Source of the DNA: JBASEY01 sp964404285
GTDB taxonomy: Bacteria > CSSED10-310
Length of the DNA stretch: 64,000 nt
Assembly (NCBI GenBank): GCA_964404285.1
Contig: CAYOJK010000010.1
Coordinates: 1-64,000 of the forward strand
Direction of reading: 5' to 3'
Shown here: in pieces, positions 35,072-44,405 of the stretch
Position numbering within the stretch: the stretch's first letter is position 1
Layout: every line of letters starts with the position of its first letter
The notes under the pieces: model-generated
What the model was told of the DNA's origin: nothing
The model's input: the letters and a program-made list of their open reading frames with translations, nothing else
The model's database searches: none
Program-made: the position numbers and the translations under genes

Positions 35072-36193
35072 ATGAGATCCTTTATAAAGATGTTGGTTAT
35101 TCTGCTTGTGGTTGTCGGTGTGGTTGGAATTCACGCCGAAGAAAAGACATGGACGTATGGCGGTGTTGAGTACCGGGTTCCAATATCGGCAGAACAGTTG
35201 CCGTCGGATATTCCCGATGCTCATACAGTGGTCAGTGGTGATACGTTATGGGGCATATCAAGAGCTTATTTGACCGACCCATACTTGTGGCCTCTGGTTT
35301 GGGAAGAAAATCTCGATACGATTAAAAATCCTCACCGGATTTATCCCGGTGATATTGTCAGATTACCCGGTGGCATGTTGATAGCCACAGATGCTGTTCC
35401 ACCCAGGCCTGCCAGAATCGACGGTATGGGAGAAGATCTGTTTGACGAGGGTGATGAAAGCAGTGATGAATTAAAGAAATTCGGAGAGAAAAGAAGATAT
35501 TCGGTTATTACGGAAGCTGACTTGATCGCCTCCGGACGAATTTCTGAAAAGAAACTTTCCGGGCCAGAAATCATTGCCGCAGAAACCACAGCTTTCGATC
35601 TTTCATCATACGATGTTATATTTGTTAAAGGCAGCTCCGGTGTAAATCTTCGAGCAGGGGAACACTACTTCATCATGCGGGATATGCATAAGGTCAAACA
35701 CCCCATTTCCGGTCGCAACATGGGTAGAATGTATCATGTTGTCGGTGAGGCTGAAATACTGTGTACTGGGGAAGAAGTTACCAGTGCAATGATTACCAAA
35801 AGCTACCGTGCAATAGAACGTGGTGATTTCCTTGTTCCATGGGAAAATATCCCCATGCCGATGACAACGGGATCACCCCCATTCGACCGCTGCAATCCCT
35901 CCACCAAAACATTGCCGGGACACATCATCGATGCTTACATCGGAATTCCTGATTTTAACGATGCTGTCATTATTGCAAGAGGTGATGTCGCTTATATTGA
36001 TCTGGGTGGTCAAGACGGCGTTGCCCCTGGTGACTATTTCACGATATTCACCCGAGATACCGTTGATCATCAGTTGCCCAAATACGTTTCCGGAGAGCTT
36101 ATGGTTGTCAAGGTTATGGAAGAGACTTCTGTTGTTGTTATAACACAAAGCAACACCGCTGTTTTCTTAGGGGATACTATCGAGCTGAAATAA
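35072..36193 (+). CDS. LysM-domain envelope protein
   Basis: The about 373-residue protein starts at the ATG at 35072, which has GAGGAG 8 bases upstream and a signal peptide (MRSFIKMLVILLVVVGVVGI), rather than at the in-frame ATG 35051. A LysM peptidoglycan-binding domain (HTVVSGDTLWGISRAYLTDP to RIYPGDIVRLPGG) is followed by an acidic linker and about 250 residues of beta-rich sequence with ISEKKLSGPEIIAA and GDVAYIDLGGQDGVAPGDYF. The second half resembles domains found after LysM in other Gram-negative envelope proteins, but I cannot name it. It follows the CpoB-like gene directly and is ended by a strong terminator. Confidence 0.8.
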   Translation: MRSFIKMLVILLVVVGVVGIHAEEKTWTYGGVEYRVPISAEQLPSDIPDAHTVVSGDTLWGISRAYLTDPYLWPLVWEENLDTIKNPHRIYPGDIVRLPGGMLIATDAVPPRPARIDGMGEDLFDEGDESSDELKKFGEKRRYSVITEADLIASGRISEKKLSGPEIIAAETTAFDLSSYDVIFVKGSSGVNLRAGEHYFIMRDMHKVKHPISGRNMGRMYHVVGEAEILCTGEEVTSAMITKSYRAIERGDFLVPWENIPMPMTTGSPPFDRCNPSTKTLPGHIIDAYIGIPDFNDAVIIARGDVAYIDLGGQDGVAPGDYFTIFTRDTVDHQLPKYVSGELMVVKVMEETSVVVITQSNTAVFLGDTIELK

Positions 36194-36213
36194 CGTTTTA
36201 CTTAGTGGTATTG

Positions 36214-36253
36214 ACGGGGAGGAGATCATTCTGGTTTCATCCCCGTTTTTTTT
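36214..36253 (+). terminator. Terminator after the LysM gene
   Basis: ACGGGGA (36214-36220) pairs with TCCCCGT (36240-36246), followed by eight T residues. It separates the envelope gene pair from dprA. Confidence 0.85.
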
Positions 36254-36281
36254 GTCTTGTTTTTCGTGTATAAGCAAAGGG

Positions 36282-37421
36282 ATGAAACACGAAGCTTTCA
36301 GAGATTGGTTGGCATTATCGTTGTGGGAAAACATCGGTCCTGGGGGTCTGGCACAAATTCGTCTGTCATTGCCGGAACCTTGGCGGGTTTTAAATGAAAC
36401 AGAATTACTCGATGTTATATTCACAGGGAAAAGGCATCCAGGACTCCCTCCAGGAACGGCCTTAAAAAAGCAGGCTGACACCCTGATAGAATTATCTGAA
36501 AAGGGCTATTTTGGGATTTTATCGATACTGGATCCGGAATATCCCACCATGCTGGCCAATACGCATTCGCCTCCGGCAGCGCTGTTTTATAAAGGAGACC
36601 ACACGCTGTTCAAGCGCCATGCGCTGGGTATTGTAGGGACTCGTAAGCCCAGTCGGTATGGAAGAGATGTCACTCGGTTATTCGCAGGAACGCTTGCTGA
36701 AAAAGGGATTGTCATAACCAGTGGCCTGGCGGTTGGAATCGATGCTATCGCACATTCTGCAGCAATCGAAGTCAAAGGTAAAACTGTCGCAGTTTTAGGC
36801 TGTGGTCTCGATATTGATTATCCTAAATCCAACCGAGATCTCAGAGCCAAAATTGAAACCGATGGCTGTGTGATAACGGAGTTTCCCTGGGGTAAACCGC
36901 CTAATCCAGGCCAATTTCCCCGCAGAAACAGAATTATAAGTGGCCTGTCCAGGGGAGTGCTGATCATCGAATCAACAGAACGAAGCGGTGCACTGATAAC
37001 TGTTCGGCATGCTATTGACCAAAACAGAGATGTTTTTGCTGTTCCTGGACAAATTTTTTCACCGGGTAGTCAAGGGCCGATTCGTGTACTGCAGAATGGT
37101 GGATATCCGGTGATTCATCCCGATGATATACTTGAACATTATGCCTTGCAGACAAAAATTCCGTTCCCGCAAAAAGTGATTGCAGATGATGATTTAGAAA
37201 TTGATCCTGAGCTCCGACCTATATGGGACCTGCTTGATGCCACACCAATTTCCGGAGATGATTTGGTTGGAGCTCTTCGTTGGAAAACATCTGATATTCA
37301 GGCTGCACTATTGAAAATGGAATTGCTCGGACTGGTCAAACAACTTCCTGGACAGCGATTTGTTCGCGCTGTTATCAGGGAAAAACGAAAAGAATCAGAT
37401 AGATCGGAAGAAAAAGAATGA
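36282..37421 (+). CDS. dprA: DNA-processing protein DprA
   Basis: DprA loads RecA onto incoming single-stranded DNA during natural transformation. The about 379-residue protein has the Rossmann-like core GIVGTRKPSRYG, TSGLAVGIDAIAH, AVLGCGLDIDYP, FPRRNRIISGLS and ERSGALITVRHA, plus a C-terminal winged-helix domain (about 300-370). The open frame begins at a TTG ten codons earlier inside the preceding terminator; the ATG at 36282 (MKHEAF) is more credible, with AGGG-like sequence directly before it. The end overlaps topA by an ATGA. Confidence 0.93.
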   Translation: MKHEAFRDWLALSLWENIGPGGLAQIRLSLPEPWRVLNETELLDVIFTGKRHPGLPPGTALKKQADTLIELSEKGYFGILSILDPEYPTMLANTHSPPAALFYKGDHTLFKRHALGIVGTRKPSRYGRDVTRLFAGTLAEKGIVITSGLAVGIDAIAHSAAIEVKGKTVAVLGCGLDIDYPKSNRDLRAKIETDGCVITEFPWGKPPNPGQFPRRNRIISGLSRGVLIIESTERSGALITVRHAIDQNRDVFAVPGQIFSPGSQGPIRVLQNGGYPVIHPDDILEHYALQTKIPFPQKVIADDDLEIDPELRPIWDLLDATPISGDDLVGALRWKTSDIQAALLKMELLGLVKQLPGQRFVRAVIREKRKESDRSEEKE

Positions 37422-39706
37422 CAAAAAAATTGATTATAGTGGAATCACCGGCAAAAGCTCGCACGATAAAAAGCATACTTGGAGCAGATTTTATTGTCGA
37501 GTCATCTATTGGACACATTCGTGACCTGCCAAGATCCCGGTTTGGTATAGATGTAAAAAACAATTTTGAACCCGAGTATGTGACGATAAGTGGAAAACAG
37601 AAAGTCGTCAATCGGTTGATAAAAATAGGAAAATCTGTTCAGGAAATTTACTTGGCCGCTGACCCTGACAGGGAAGGTGAGGCGATTTGTCGGCACCTGG
37701 AATTCTATCTTCAAAAAGAAACATCAGCGTCAATAAGCCGGATTTTATATTATGAAATAACTCGCCAAGCCGTTCAAAACAGCCTGAAAAACCCTATGGC
37801 TATCGATGAAAACAAAGTCGATGCGCAGCAGGCAAGACGCGTGCTGGACAGGATTGTCGGCTACAAATTGAGTCCATTTCTGTGGAAAAAGGTTAAAGGT
37901 GGACTGTCTGCAGGTCGGGTTCAATCTGTTGCGCTAAGACTAATTGTTGATCGTGAGCGCGAGATAGAAGCATTCAAGCCTGAAGAATTCTGGACTATTA
38001 CTTTGGAGTTAGAGGGTGGTAACCCACCTGTTTTCAAGGCATCGTGGTACGGCACACCTAAGAAAAAGCAGCGTATTTCGGATAAAACGGCTTGTGACTC
38101 AATCGTCAGCAGCATTTCAAAGCGACCATTTATTGTGACGGATATCGAACGAAAAAAAACGCAACGGAAACCTCCACCGCCATTCATCACTAGCACACTT
38201 CAGCAGGAAGCTTCCCGCCGTTTGCGATTTCCTGCCCAAAAAACCATGCGCATAGCCCAATCACTCTATGAGGGAAAAGATATGGGCGGCTCCGATGTAC
38301 ATGGACTGATCACGTATATGCGAACGGATTCGCCCCGTATCAGCTCCAGCGCACAAGCCCAGACAGGGTCATTCATCGAAACGACTTTCGGCTCCGATTA
38401 CAGACCAGCAAAACCTCCCGTTTATAGAGCTCGAAAAAGCGCCCAGGAAGCCCATGAAGCAATACGACCAACCGATGTCACACTCACACCTGAAAAAGCG
38501 AAACATTTTCTTACCGGTGATGAGTTGAAGTTATATTCGCTGATTTGGGAACGATTTGTTGCCAGTCAAATGTCGGCAGCATCGATCAATGTCACAACAA
38601 TCAAAATCGGCGCTGGTGAGAATAATACGTATGAGTTTCGCGCAACAGGATCGGAAGTCATCTTTGATGGTTTTTTCCGATTGACCGGGCTTCCCAGAGA
38701 TATCAAACCGTCTCAAAAAAACGATGATGACCCGGATGCCGAAAATCTTGAAGCCAATCAACAGCTTCCTGCTCTAGATAAAGGCGAACAGTTGACCTGT
38801 CATTCTATCGAACCAGCCCAAAATTTTACCCGACCACCCACCCGTTATTCTGAAGCAACACTGGTCAAAGAACTTGAATCTCGCGGGATCGGCCGTCCCA
38901 GCACGTATGCCGCTATCATGGCTACAATACGTTCTCATGACTATGCGGAAATACGGGAACGTCGATTTCATCCAACGGAGCTGGGGATGGTCGTCAGTGA
39001 TATTCTGGTTAAAAGTTTTCCAGATATTTTGAGCGTAAAATTTACAGCAGATATGGAAAATCGTCTGGACGATATCGAACAGGGCAAAACACAATGGCGG
39101 GATACAATCGCCGATTTTTATCAACCATTTGAAAAACGCCTTCGGGAAGCAGAAAAAGATATCGAAGCGCTCAGCCGAACACGCCAACCTGTCGAAAATG
39201 TGTTTTGTCCGATATGTAACAGCGAAATGGTGATCCGGTGGGGAAAAAAAGGCTATTTTCTGTCGTGCAGCAAATATCCAAAATGCAAAGGCATTCTCCC
39301 CTACAATTCTGGTAATAAAAAACCAGAAAAGCCGAAAACCCTACACATTGAACTGGCAGCTCCCTGTCCGGAATGTGGGGCATCGCTGGCTCTTAAAAAA
39401 GGAAGATACGGCCTGTTTGTTTCATGCTCGACCTATCCAAAATGCAAAGGAAAGGGACCCAAAGCAGAAGGGTTGCCTTGTGCCAGGGAAGGATGTGACG
39501 GAAAGCTGGTCAGAAAAAAAGGTCGAGGCGCCTTTTATGGCTGTTCAAATTATCCCGACTGCACATTCGTGTTCAACGCGGCGCCTGTGCCGGTGCGATG
39601 CACAGTCTGCGGTAACTCTTATCACGGTGCAACAGAAAAAAGCGGGGAGATTGATATTGTATGTCCTCGCTGCAAAAATAAACTCGAGATTGGCAGCCGG
39701 AACTGA
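37418..39706 (+). CDS. topA: DNA topoisomerase I
   Basis: TopA relaxes negative supercoils by single-strand passage. The 762-residue protein begins KKLIIVESPAKARTI (Toprim), contains PDREGEAI, and the active-site Tyr is in HGLITYMRTDSPRIS. The C terminus carries Cys4 zinc ribbons: CPICN...CSKYPKC, CPECG...CSTYPKC, C-x4-C...CSNYPDC and a fourth, CTVCG...CPRC. Its ATG overlaps the dprA stop (ATGA). Confidence 0.97.
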   Translation: MTKKLIIVESPAKARTIKSILGADFIVESSIGHIRDLPRSRFGIDVKNNFEPEYVTISGKQKVVNRLIKIGKSVQEIYLAADPDREGEAICRHLEFYLQKETSASISRILYYEITRQAVQNSLKNPMAIDENKVDAQQARRVLDRIVGYKLSPFLWKKVKGGLSAGRVQSVALRLIVDREREIEAFKPEEFWTITLELEGGNPPVFKASWYGTPKKKQRISDKTACDSIVSSISKRPFIVTDIERKKTQRKPPPPFITSTLQQEASRRLRFPAQKTMRIAQSLYEGKDMGGSDVHGLITYMRTDSPRISSSAQAQTGSFIETTFGSDYRPAKPPVYRARKSAQEAHEAIRPTDVTLTPEKAKHFLTGDELKLYSLIWERFVASQMSAASINVTTIKIGAGENNTYEFRATGSEVIFDGFFRLTGLPRDIKPSQKNDDDPDAENLEANQQLPALDKGEQLTCHSIEPAQNFTRPPTRYSEATLVKELESRGIGRPSTYAAIMATIRSHDYAEIRERRFHPTELGMVVSDILVKSFPDILSVKFTADMENRLDDIEQGKTQWRDTIADFYQPFEKRLREAEKDIEALSRTRQPVENVFCPICNSEMVIRWGKKGYFLSCSKYPKCKGILPYNSGNKKPEKPKTLHIELAAPCPECGASLALKKGRYGLFVSCSTYPKCKGKGPKAEGLPCAREGCDGKLVRKKGRGAFYGCSNYPDCTFVFNAAPVPVRCTVCGNSYHGATEKSGEIDIVCPRCKNKLEIGSRN

Positions 39707-39727
39707 AATAGCTTGATGAGGAGACAT

Positions 39728-40627
39728 ATGGATAAGGGACTGAACCAGTTTCTAACATATTTAAAGATCGAGCGAAATGTCTCTCCCCATACCTTACGCG
39801 CTTATGAAAGTGATATTGAGGAGTTAATAGCTTTTCTCGAGCGAACAGGTCAAGACCCTTCAGAACCCACCAGAAATGCCGTAGGTTCATTTGTTAGCTT
39901 CTTACACACTCATAGAAAAGCTCGCACCACTATCGAGCGAAAAATATCGTCTCTTCGTTCTTTTTTTCGTTTTTTAAAAACCAGAAATATGATTTCGCAT
40001 AACCCCGCCGCTGGAATACCGTTACCTCGTAAACAACGCAAACTGCCCGGGTTTCTGACTGTCGGCGAAGCTAAAAAACTGTTGGAAGAAAGTGTGAAAG
40101 AAGAAAACTTAAAAACTCTGCGGAATTTGGCAATGGCTGAACTAATGTACGGAACCGGCATACGGGTCGGAGAGTTGACAAATCTGGCGATGAAAGACAT
40201 CGATTTATCAGAAATGGAAGTCAGAGTCAGCGGTAAGGGCAATAAAGAAAGAATCGTCCCGATGACCCGCCATGCAGCAGAAAGGATAGAAAAATATCTG
40301 CGCCAACGTCGGATCGATTTAAAAGACAATACAATGATTGGTGGGCTAGACCCGTTGTTTATCAATTTACGTGGAACACGTCTGACCGCTCGGAGCGTTC
40401 ATAGAATAATGAGGGGTATGGGACGTGACGCCAATTTGGGTAAACGGGTGCATCCACATGAGCTCAGACACAGTTTTGCAACCCATCTTCTGGATTCCGG
40501 CGCGGATTTGCGGGCAATCCAGGAATTGCTGGGACATGCCAATTTGACAACGACCCAAAAATATACCCATATCAGTTTGGAAAAATTATTGAGGATTTAT
40601 AATGACAAACACCCAAGAGCCAAGTGA
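39728..40627 (+). CDS. xerC: Tyrosine recombinase XerC
   Basis: This is a site-specific recombinase for resolving chromosome dimers. The about 299-residue protein has an N-terminal SAM-like core-binding domain (RNVSPHTLRAYESDIEEL) and a catalytic domain with R146 (GTGIRVGEL), K170, H243 and R247 (HPHELRHSFATHLL), H270 (LLGHANLTTTQKYTH) and the nucleophile Y279. The open frame starts earlier at TTG 39713, but the ATG at 39728 follows AGGAG by 4 bases. Gene order dprA-topA-xerC is conserved in many bacteria and marks this as the housekeeping Xer protein, not a mobile integrase. It overlaps hslU by 26 bases. Confidence 0.93.
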   Translation: MDKGLNQFLTYLKIERNVSPHTLRAYESDIEELIAFLERTGQDPSEPTRNAVGSFVSFLHTHRKARTTIERKISSLRSFFRFLKTRNMISHNPAAGIPLPRKQRKLPGFLTVGEAKKLLEESVKEENLKTLRNLAMAELMYGTGIRVGELTNLAMKDIDLSEMEVRVSGKGNKERIVPMTRHAAERIEKYLRQRRIDLKDNTMIGGLDPLFINLRGTRLTARSVHRIMRGMGRDANLGKRVHPHELRHSFATHLLDSGADLRAIQELLGHANLTTTQKYTHISLEKLLRIYNDKHPRAK

Positions 40628-42071
40628 TTTTTCGGCAATTGAAACGTTGACACCACCGGATATCGTCGATTACCTGAACCGATTCATTATCGGCCAAAAA
40701 AAAGCGAAGCGCGCTGTTGCCGTAGCTCTCCGGAACAGATGGCGCCGCCGCCAACTACCTCCGGATATCGCTGAGGAAATCATACCAAAAAACATCCTGA
40801 TCATTGGGCCGACCGGTGTCGGTAAAACCGAGATAGCCCGGCGTATTGCCCGTCTTACCGGATCGCCGTTTATTAAAGTCGAAGCATCGAAATTCACCGA
40901 AGTTGGATATGTGGGCCGTGATGTTGAATCGATCATACGCGATCTGACGGAGCTTTCGGTAAATATCGTAAAAGAAGAACATAAAAAAATGGTTCATGAT
41001 AAAGCGCTTGTTATTGCCCGAGAAAAAGTATTGGACCTCCTGATACCTAAGCCGGAAATACAGCAGTCATCGTCTGCATATGACGATGAAAAAGACTTTG
41101 AATCCGGGAAAGATGAAGACACCGAGATAATGACATCTACTCAGGATTTTGAACAAGCTCAAAGCAGCTATCAACGCACCCGTGAAAAATTTCGCCAAAT
41201 GCTCGAGCAAGGAAAACTTGAAGATAAATTGATCGAAATCGATATCCAAGAACGACACGGTGGATTGATAGAGGTCTTTTCGTCTTCCGGAGTCGAAGAA
41301 ATCGGTATGCAAATTAGAGATATGATGCCGGGATTTTTCAACCAACAGAAAAAACGACGGAAAATGACTGTGGAACAGGCAATGAGAGTGATTACTGATC
41401 AAGAAGAAACCAAGCTTGTAGATATGGATAAAATTATCCAAGATGCGATTCAACGTGTTGAGCAAAGCGGGATCGTCTTCCTGGATGAAATCGATAAAAT
41501 CGCCGGCCGAGAAGGCGGTTCCGGCCCAGATGTCTCCCGCGAAGGCGTTCAGCGAGACCTGTTGCCTATTGTCGAAGGCTCAACCGTCGCCACAAAATAC
41601 GGCATGGTCAAAAGCAATCATATTCTGTTTATTGCCGCCGGAGCATTCTCCGTAACAAAACCATCGGAACTCATCCCGGAATTACAAGGCCGATTCCCAG
41701 TAAAAGTAGATGTTCAAAGCCTGTCAAAAGAAGAAATGAGACGTATTCTGGTTGAACCGGAAAATTCTCTGGTTAAACAATATCAATATCTGCTCGGAAC
41801 AGAAGGACTTACACTACAATTTGAAACAGATGCGCTCGACGCTATCGCCGACTTGGCGGAACAGGCGAATGATTGTTGTGAGGATATCGGCGCACGCCGA
41901 CTGCACACGATAATGGAAATACTGCTTGAAGACGTGTCGTTCAATGCATCACAAATGGGGGAACGAACAATACCAATTACTGAAAATTACGTCCGAGAAA
42001 GAGTATCGATACAAGATATTGAAAAAGCGGAAAACGTTAGAAAGAAAGGAAAAGTCGGTTTTACGGGATGA
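40602..42071 (+). CDS. hslU: HslU/ClpY AAA+ ATPase, without adjacent hslV
   Basis: HslU is the unfoldase of the HslUV protease. The 489-residue protein has Walker A GPTGVGKT (69-76), pore loop GYVG (102-105), Walker B IVFLDEIDKIA and the sensor region EDIGARRLHTIMEILLE. It is about 45 residues longer than E. coli HslU, with a longer acidic I domain (about 150-200) and a different C terminus. The usual tail (DLSRFIL-like), which docks into HslV, is replaced by ENVRKKGKVGFTG. hslV normally lies between xerC and hslU; here xerC and hslU overlap and no hslV is in the window. ATG has GAGG 7 bases upstream. Confidence 0.93.
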   Translation: MTNTQEPSDFSAIETLTPPDIVDYLNRFIIGQKKAKRAVAVALRNRWRRRQLPPDIAEEIIPKNILIIGPTGVGKTEIARRIARLTGSPFIKVEASKFTEVGYVGRDVESIIRDLTELSVNIVKEEHKKMVHDKALVIAREKVLDLLIPKPEIQQSSSAYDDEKDFESGKDEDTEIMTSTQDFEQAQSSYQRTREKFRQMLEQGKLEDKLIEIDIQERHGGLIEVFSSSGVEEIGMQIRDMMPGFFNQQKKRRKMTVEQAMRVITDQEETKLVDMDKIIQDAIQRVEQSGIVFLDEIDKIAGREGGSGPDVSREGVQRDLLPIVEGSTVATKYGMVKSNHILFIAAGAFSVTKPSELIPELQGRFPVKVDVQSLSKEEMRRILVEPENSLVKQYQYLLGTEGLTLQFETDALDAIADLAEQANDCCEDIGARRLHTIMEILLEDVSFNASQMGERTIPITENYVRERVSIQDIEKAENVRKKGKVGFTG

Positions 42072-43498
42072 TATCGATAAAAAAAACATACAACTGGCTG
42101 CGAACACTAGCCACAGGAATAATCCTTTGTAGCGTATTGTTCGGATGTGGTTATAAAACAGGCCTGAAACCACCGGAACCACGTCGTGTCGAAATCGTTA
42201 CCGACCTAAAATTTGACCTTGCCTGCAAGGGAATTGAACTAAACTGGGCGCCTGCGTTATTCGACTCACGAGGTAATCCGCTGGACGAACCCGCGACTTA
42301 TCTGGTTTATAGAAAACGAGGTCTCCCTTTTGACCAAAAAACGGAAAAAGTCAAAAAAACAATAAAACCGGAACAAGCATCAAAAAGTGAGGACACTGAA
42401 ACAAGTGCGCTTGAAGGCGATATCGATGATCGGCTGGAACCCGATAACCTTGAACCTGTTGCCAATGAAACAGGAAATGAAAATTCTAAGAAAGAAGAAA
42501 TCGATGAACCGGAATATGGTCAAAAAAACGATATCGACGATTCATCGGAAACCGTTGATCTCGACGGCGCTTTAGTGTCTCCAAAACCTCCAGATATTTT
42601 ACATCAGGAGTTTGCATTCAGCTTGGTTGCTGTTGTGCCCGGCAGACCGGTGACACTGACAACAGCAGCTATTGCCGATGAGCGTATCGAATGGACTGAT
42701 ACCGGAGCACCGGCAGGACCGACTTATCTTCCCGGTAAGATAAAGTATCGAATCCCCTCGCGTTTACCCGAAAAGGCAGCAGATAGTTCTGATGGCTTGG
42801 TAGCCGGGTATGTCTATACATATTTTGTCATTGCTTTGGATGCAGTCGGAGTGTCATCCGCACCCTCTACGCCTATTGAGTGCCCATGGGTGGCCATACC
42901 TGCAGCGCCGGAAAATCCAATTGTTCAAGTGTCTAAAAACAACGTGCACGTGTCCTGGACGAAACCGTCCGAAAATTGTTTGGGAAAACCTTTGGACGAT
43001 ATTTCATCCTATGAAATTTTTCGGTCTGAAGCTTTGACGCCTGAAGTCTTCAAGCATGTATTCACTGTTGATGGTAACAAGCTTGAAAAGATTGATAATA
43101 CCGTAGTGATGGACTCTGTATATCAGTATAAAATCCGAGCTGTCATTTTTAAATCAATACCAGGTGAATTTTCTAATAGCGTGACAGCGGACACTGCTAA
43201 TGTGTATCCGCCATCTCCACCGACCCAACTGACCGGCGCCGTGCGTCCGGCAGGCGTATTTTTGAATTGGAGAGCAAGCGAAGATAAAGACATCGCGGGA
43301 TATCGGGTTTATAGGCGATCTTCGAAACAGGTGGATTTTAAATTGCTGAATCCGGAAAATTTGGTTATCAGCACAACGTATATTGACGAAACCGTTAAAA
43401 AAGATGAAACATATAGTTACAGATTGACATCTGTGGACAAATCAGCCAATACGAATGAATCTGAGCCGGGAAATACCTGGACAGTGACAGTCCGTTGA
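42068..43498 (+). CDS. FN3-domain lipoprotein
   Basis: The 476-residue protein has a signal peptide with lipobox LFGC (Cys27). A fibronectin-III-like domain starts at KGIELNWAPALFDSRGNPLD and is interrupted by a long acidic, low-complexity insert (about 95-170). Two further FN3-like units follow (NNVHVSWTKPSENCLGKPLD and GVFLNWRASEDKDIAGYRVY). It is probably anchored in the envelope and of unknown role. The ATG overlaps the hslU stop (ATGA), so it is co-expressed with the housekeeping block. Confidence 0.8.
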   Translation: MISIKKTYNWLRTLATGIILCSVLFGCGYKTGLKPPEPRRVEIVTDLKFDLACKGIELNWAPALFDSRGNPLDEPATYLVYRKRGLPFDQKTEKVKKTIKPEQASKSEDTETSALEGDIDDRLEPDNLEPVANETGNENSKKEEIDEPEYGQKNDIDDSSETVDLDGALVSPKPPDILHQEFAFSLVAVVPGRPVTLTTAAIADERIEWTDTGAPAGPTYLPGKIKYRIPSRLPEKAADSSDGLVAGYVYTYFVIALDAVGVSSAPSTPIECPWVAIPAAPENPIVQVSKNNVHVSWTKPSENCLGKPLDDISSYEIFRSEALTPEVFKHVFTVDGNKLEKIDNTVVMDSVYQYKIRAVIFKSIPGEFSNSVTADTANVYPPSPPTQLTGAVRPAGVFLNWRASEDKDIAGYRVYRRSSKQVDFKLLNPENLVISTTYIDETVKKDETYSYRLTSVDKSANTNESEPGNTWTVTVR

Positions 43499-43514
43499 TT
43501 TATGGAGGTGGAAA

Positions 43515-44405
43515 ATGTTTGAAGGATCAACAACAGCTATGGTTACTCCGTTCAAGGGGGGAGAATTGGATGAGACAGCGTTTCGCCAACTTGTTCGTCA
43601 CCAGCTTAACTGTGGCACAAGCGGTATTTTGGTAGCAGGCTGTACAGGTGAAGCGGCTTCATTGAGCTGGGAGGAGTTGAAAAGCTTGATCATTTGGGCG
43701 GGAGAAGAAATAAGGCATCACACTAAAAGCGCTTTTCTTCTGGCCGGAACAGGCACTAACAACACCAAGGAAACAGTGGAAAAAACTGCCGCCGCTCGAT
43801 CTTTGGGAGTAGATGGAGTTCTTTTGATCACTCCCTATTACAACAAACCAACACAGGAAGGACTGTATCAGCATTACCGCGCTGTAGCACAAAATACGGA
43901 TGTGCCGATCATCCTGTACAATGTGCCGGGGCGAACCAGTGTACGATTGATGCCGGATACCGTAGCCAGGTTGAGTGAGCTGGAAAACATTGTTGCTATC
44001 AAAGAAGCCGGAGGCAACCTGGATGATGTCAGCGCATTACTGAACAAGACCAATCAGGTCACTGTTTTGTCCGGTGATGATACGTTGACGTTGCCGATGA
44101 TGGCAATTGGGGGCAGAGGGGTTATTTCCACCACATCCAATGTCGATCCGACGCGAATGGCCAGGATGTGTGAATATTGGTTTGCCGGCAAAATCGAAGA
44201 GGCACGACAGATGCACAACGAATTGTTCCAGTTATGCAAAGCGATGTTTGTCGAAACCAATCCGATGCCTGCCAAAGCAGCTTTATCCATAATGGGTATA
44301 ATAGAAAATGAATTGAGATTGCCGTTAGTTCCTGTCAAACAGGAATCAATACCGGTAATTGAAAAAGCGCTGTTAGGGGCGGGCTTGTTGGAGATACGGT
44401 CATGA
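43515..44405 (+). CDS. dapA: 4-hydroxy-tetrahydrodipicolinate synthase
   Basis: DapA condenses pyruvate with aspartate semialdehyde in the lysine/diaminopimelate pathway. The 296-residue protein has the Schiff-base Lys K163 (IVAIKEAGG), the proton-relay residues T44 (GCTGE), Y108/Y109 (YYNKPTQEG) and Y135 (YNVPGRT). ATG at 43515 with GGAGG upstream. The end overlaps dapB by ATGA. It supplies precursors for lysine and for peptidoglycan. Confidence 0.97.
   Translation: MFEGSTTAMVTPFKGGELDETAFRQLVRHQLNCGTSGILVAGCTGEAASLSWEELKSLIIWAGEEIRHHTKSAFLLAGTGTNNTKETVEKTAAARSLGVDGVLLITPYYNKPTQEGLYQHYRAVAQNTDVPIILYNVPGRTSVRLMPDTVARLSELENIVAIKEAGGNLDDVSALLNKTNQVTVLSGDDTLTLPMMAIGGRGVISTTSNVDPTRMARMCEYWFAGKIEEARQMHNELFQLCKAMFVETNPMPAKAALSIMGIIENELRLPLVPVKQESIPVIEKALLGAGLLEIRS

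Noticed and set aside
39728..40627. XerC-like gene as a phage or integron integrase marking a mobile element
   Set aside because: It sits in the conserved dprA-topA-xerC order with housekeeping genes, without attachment sites or phage genes.
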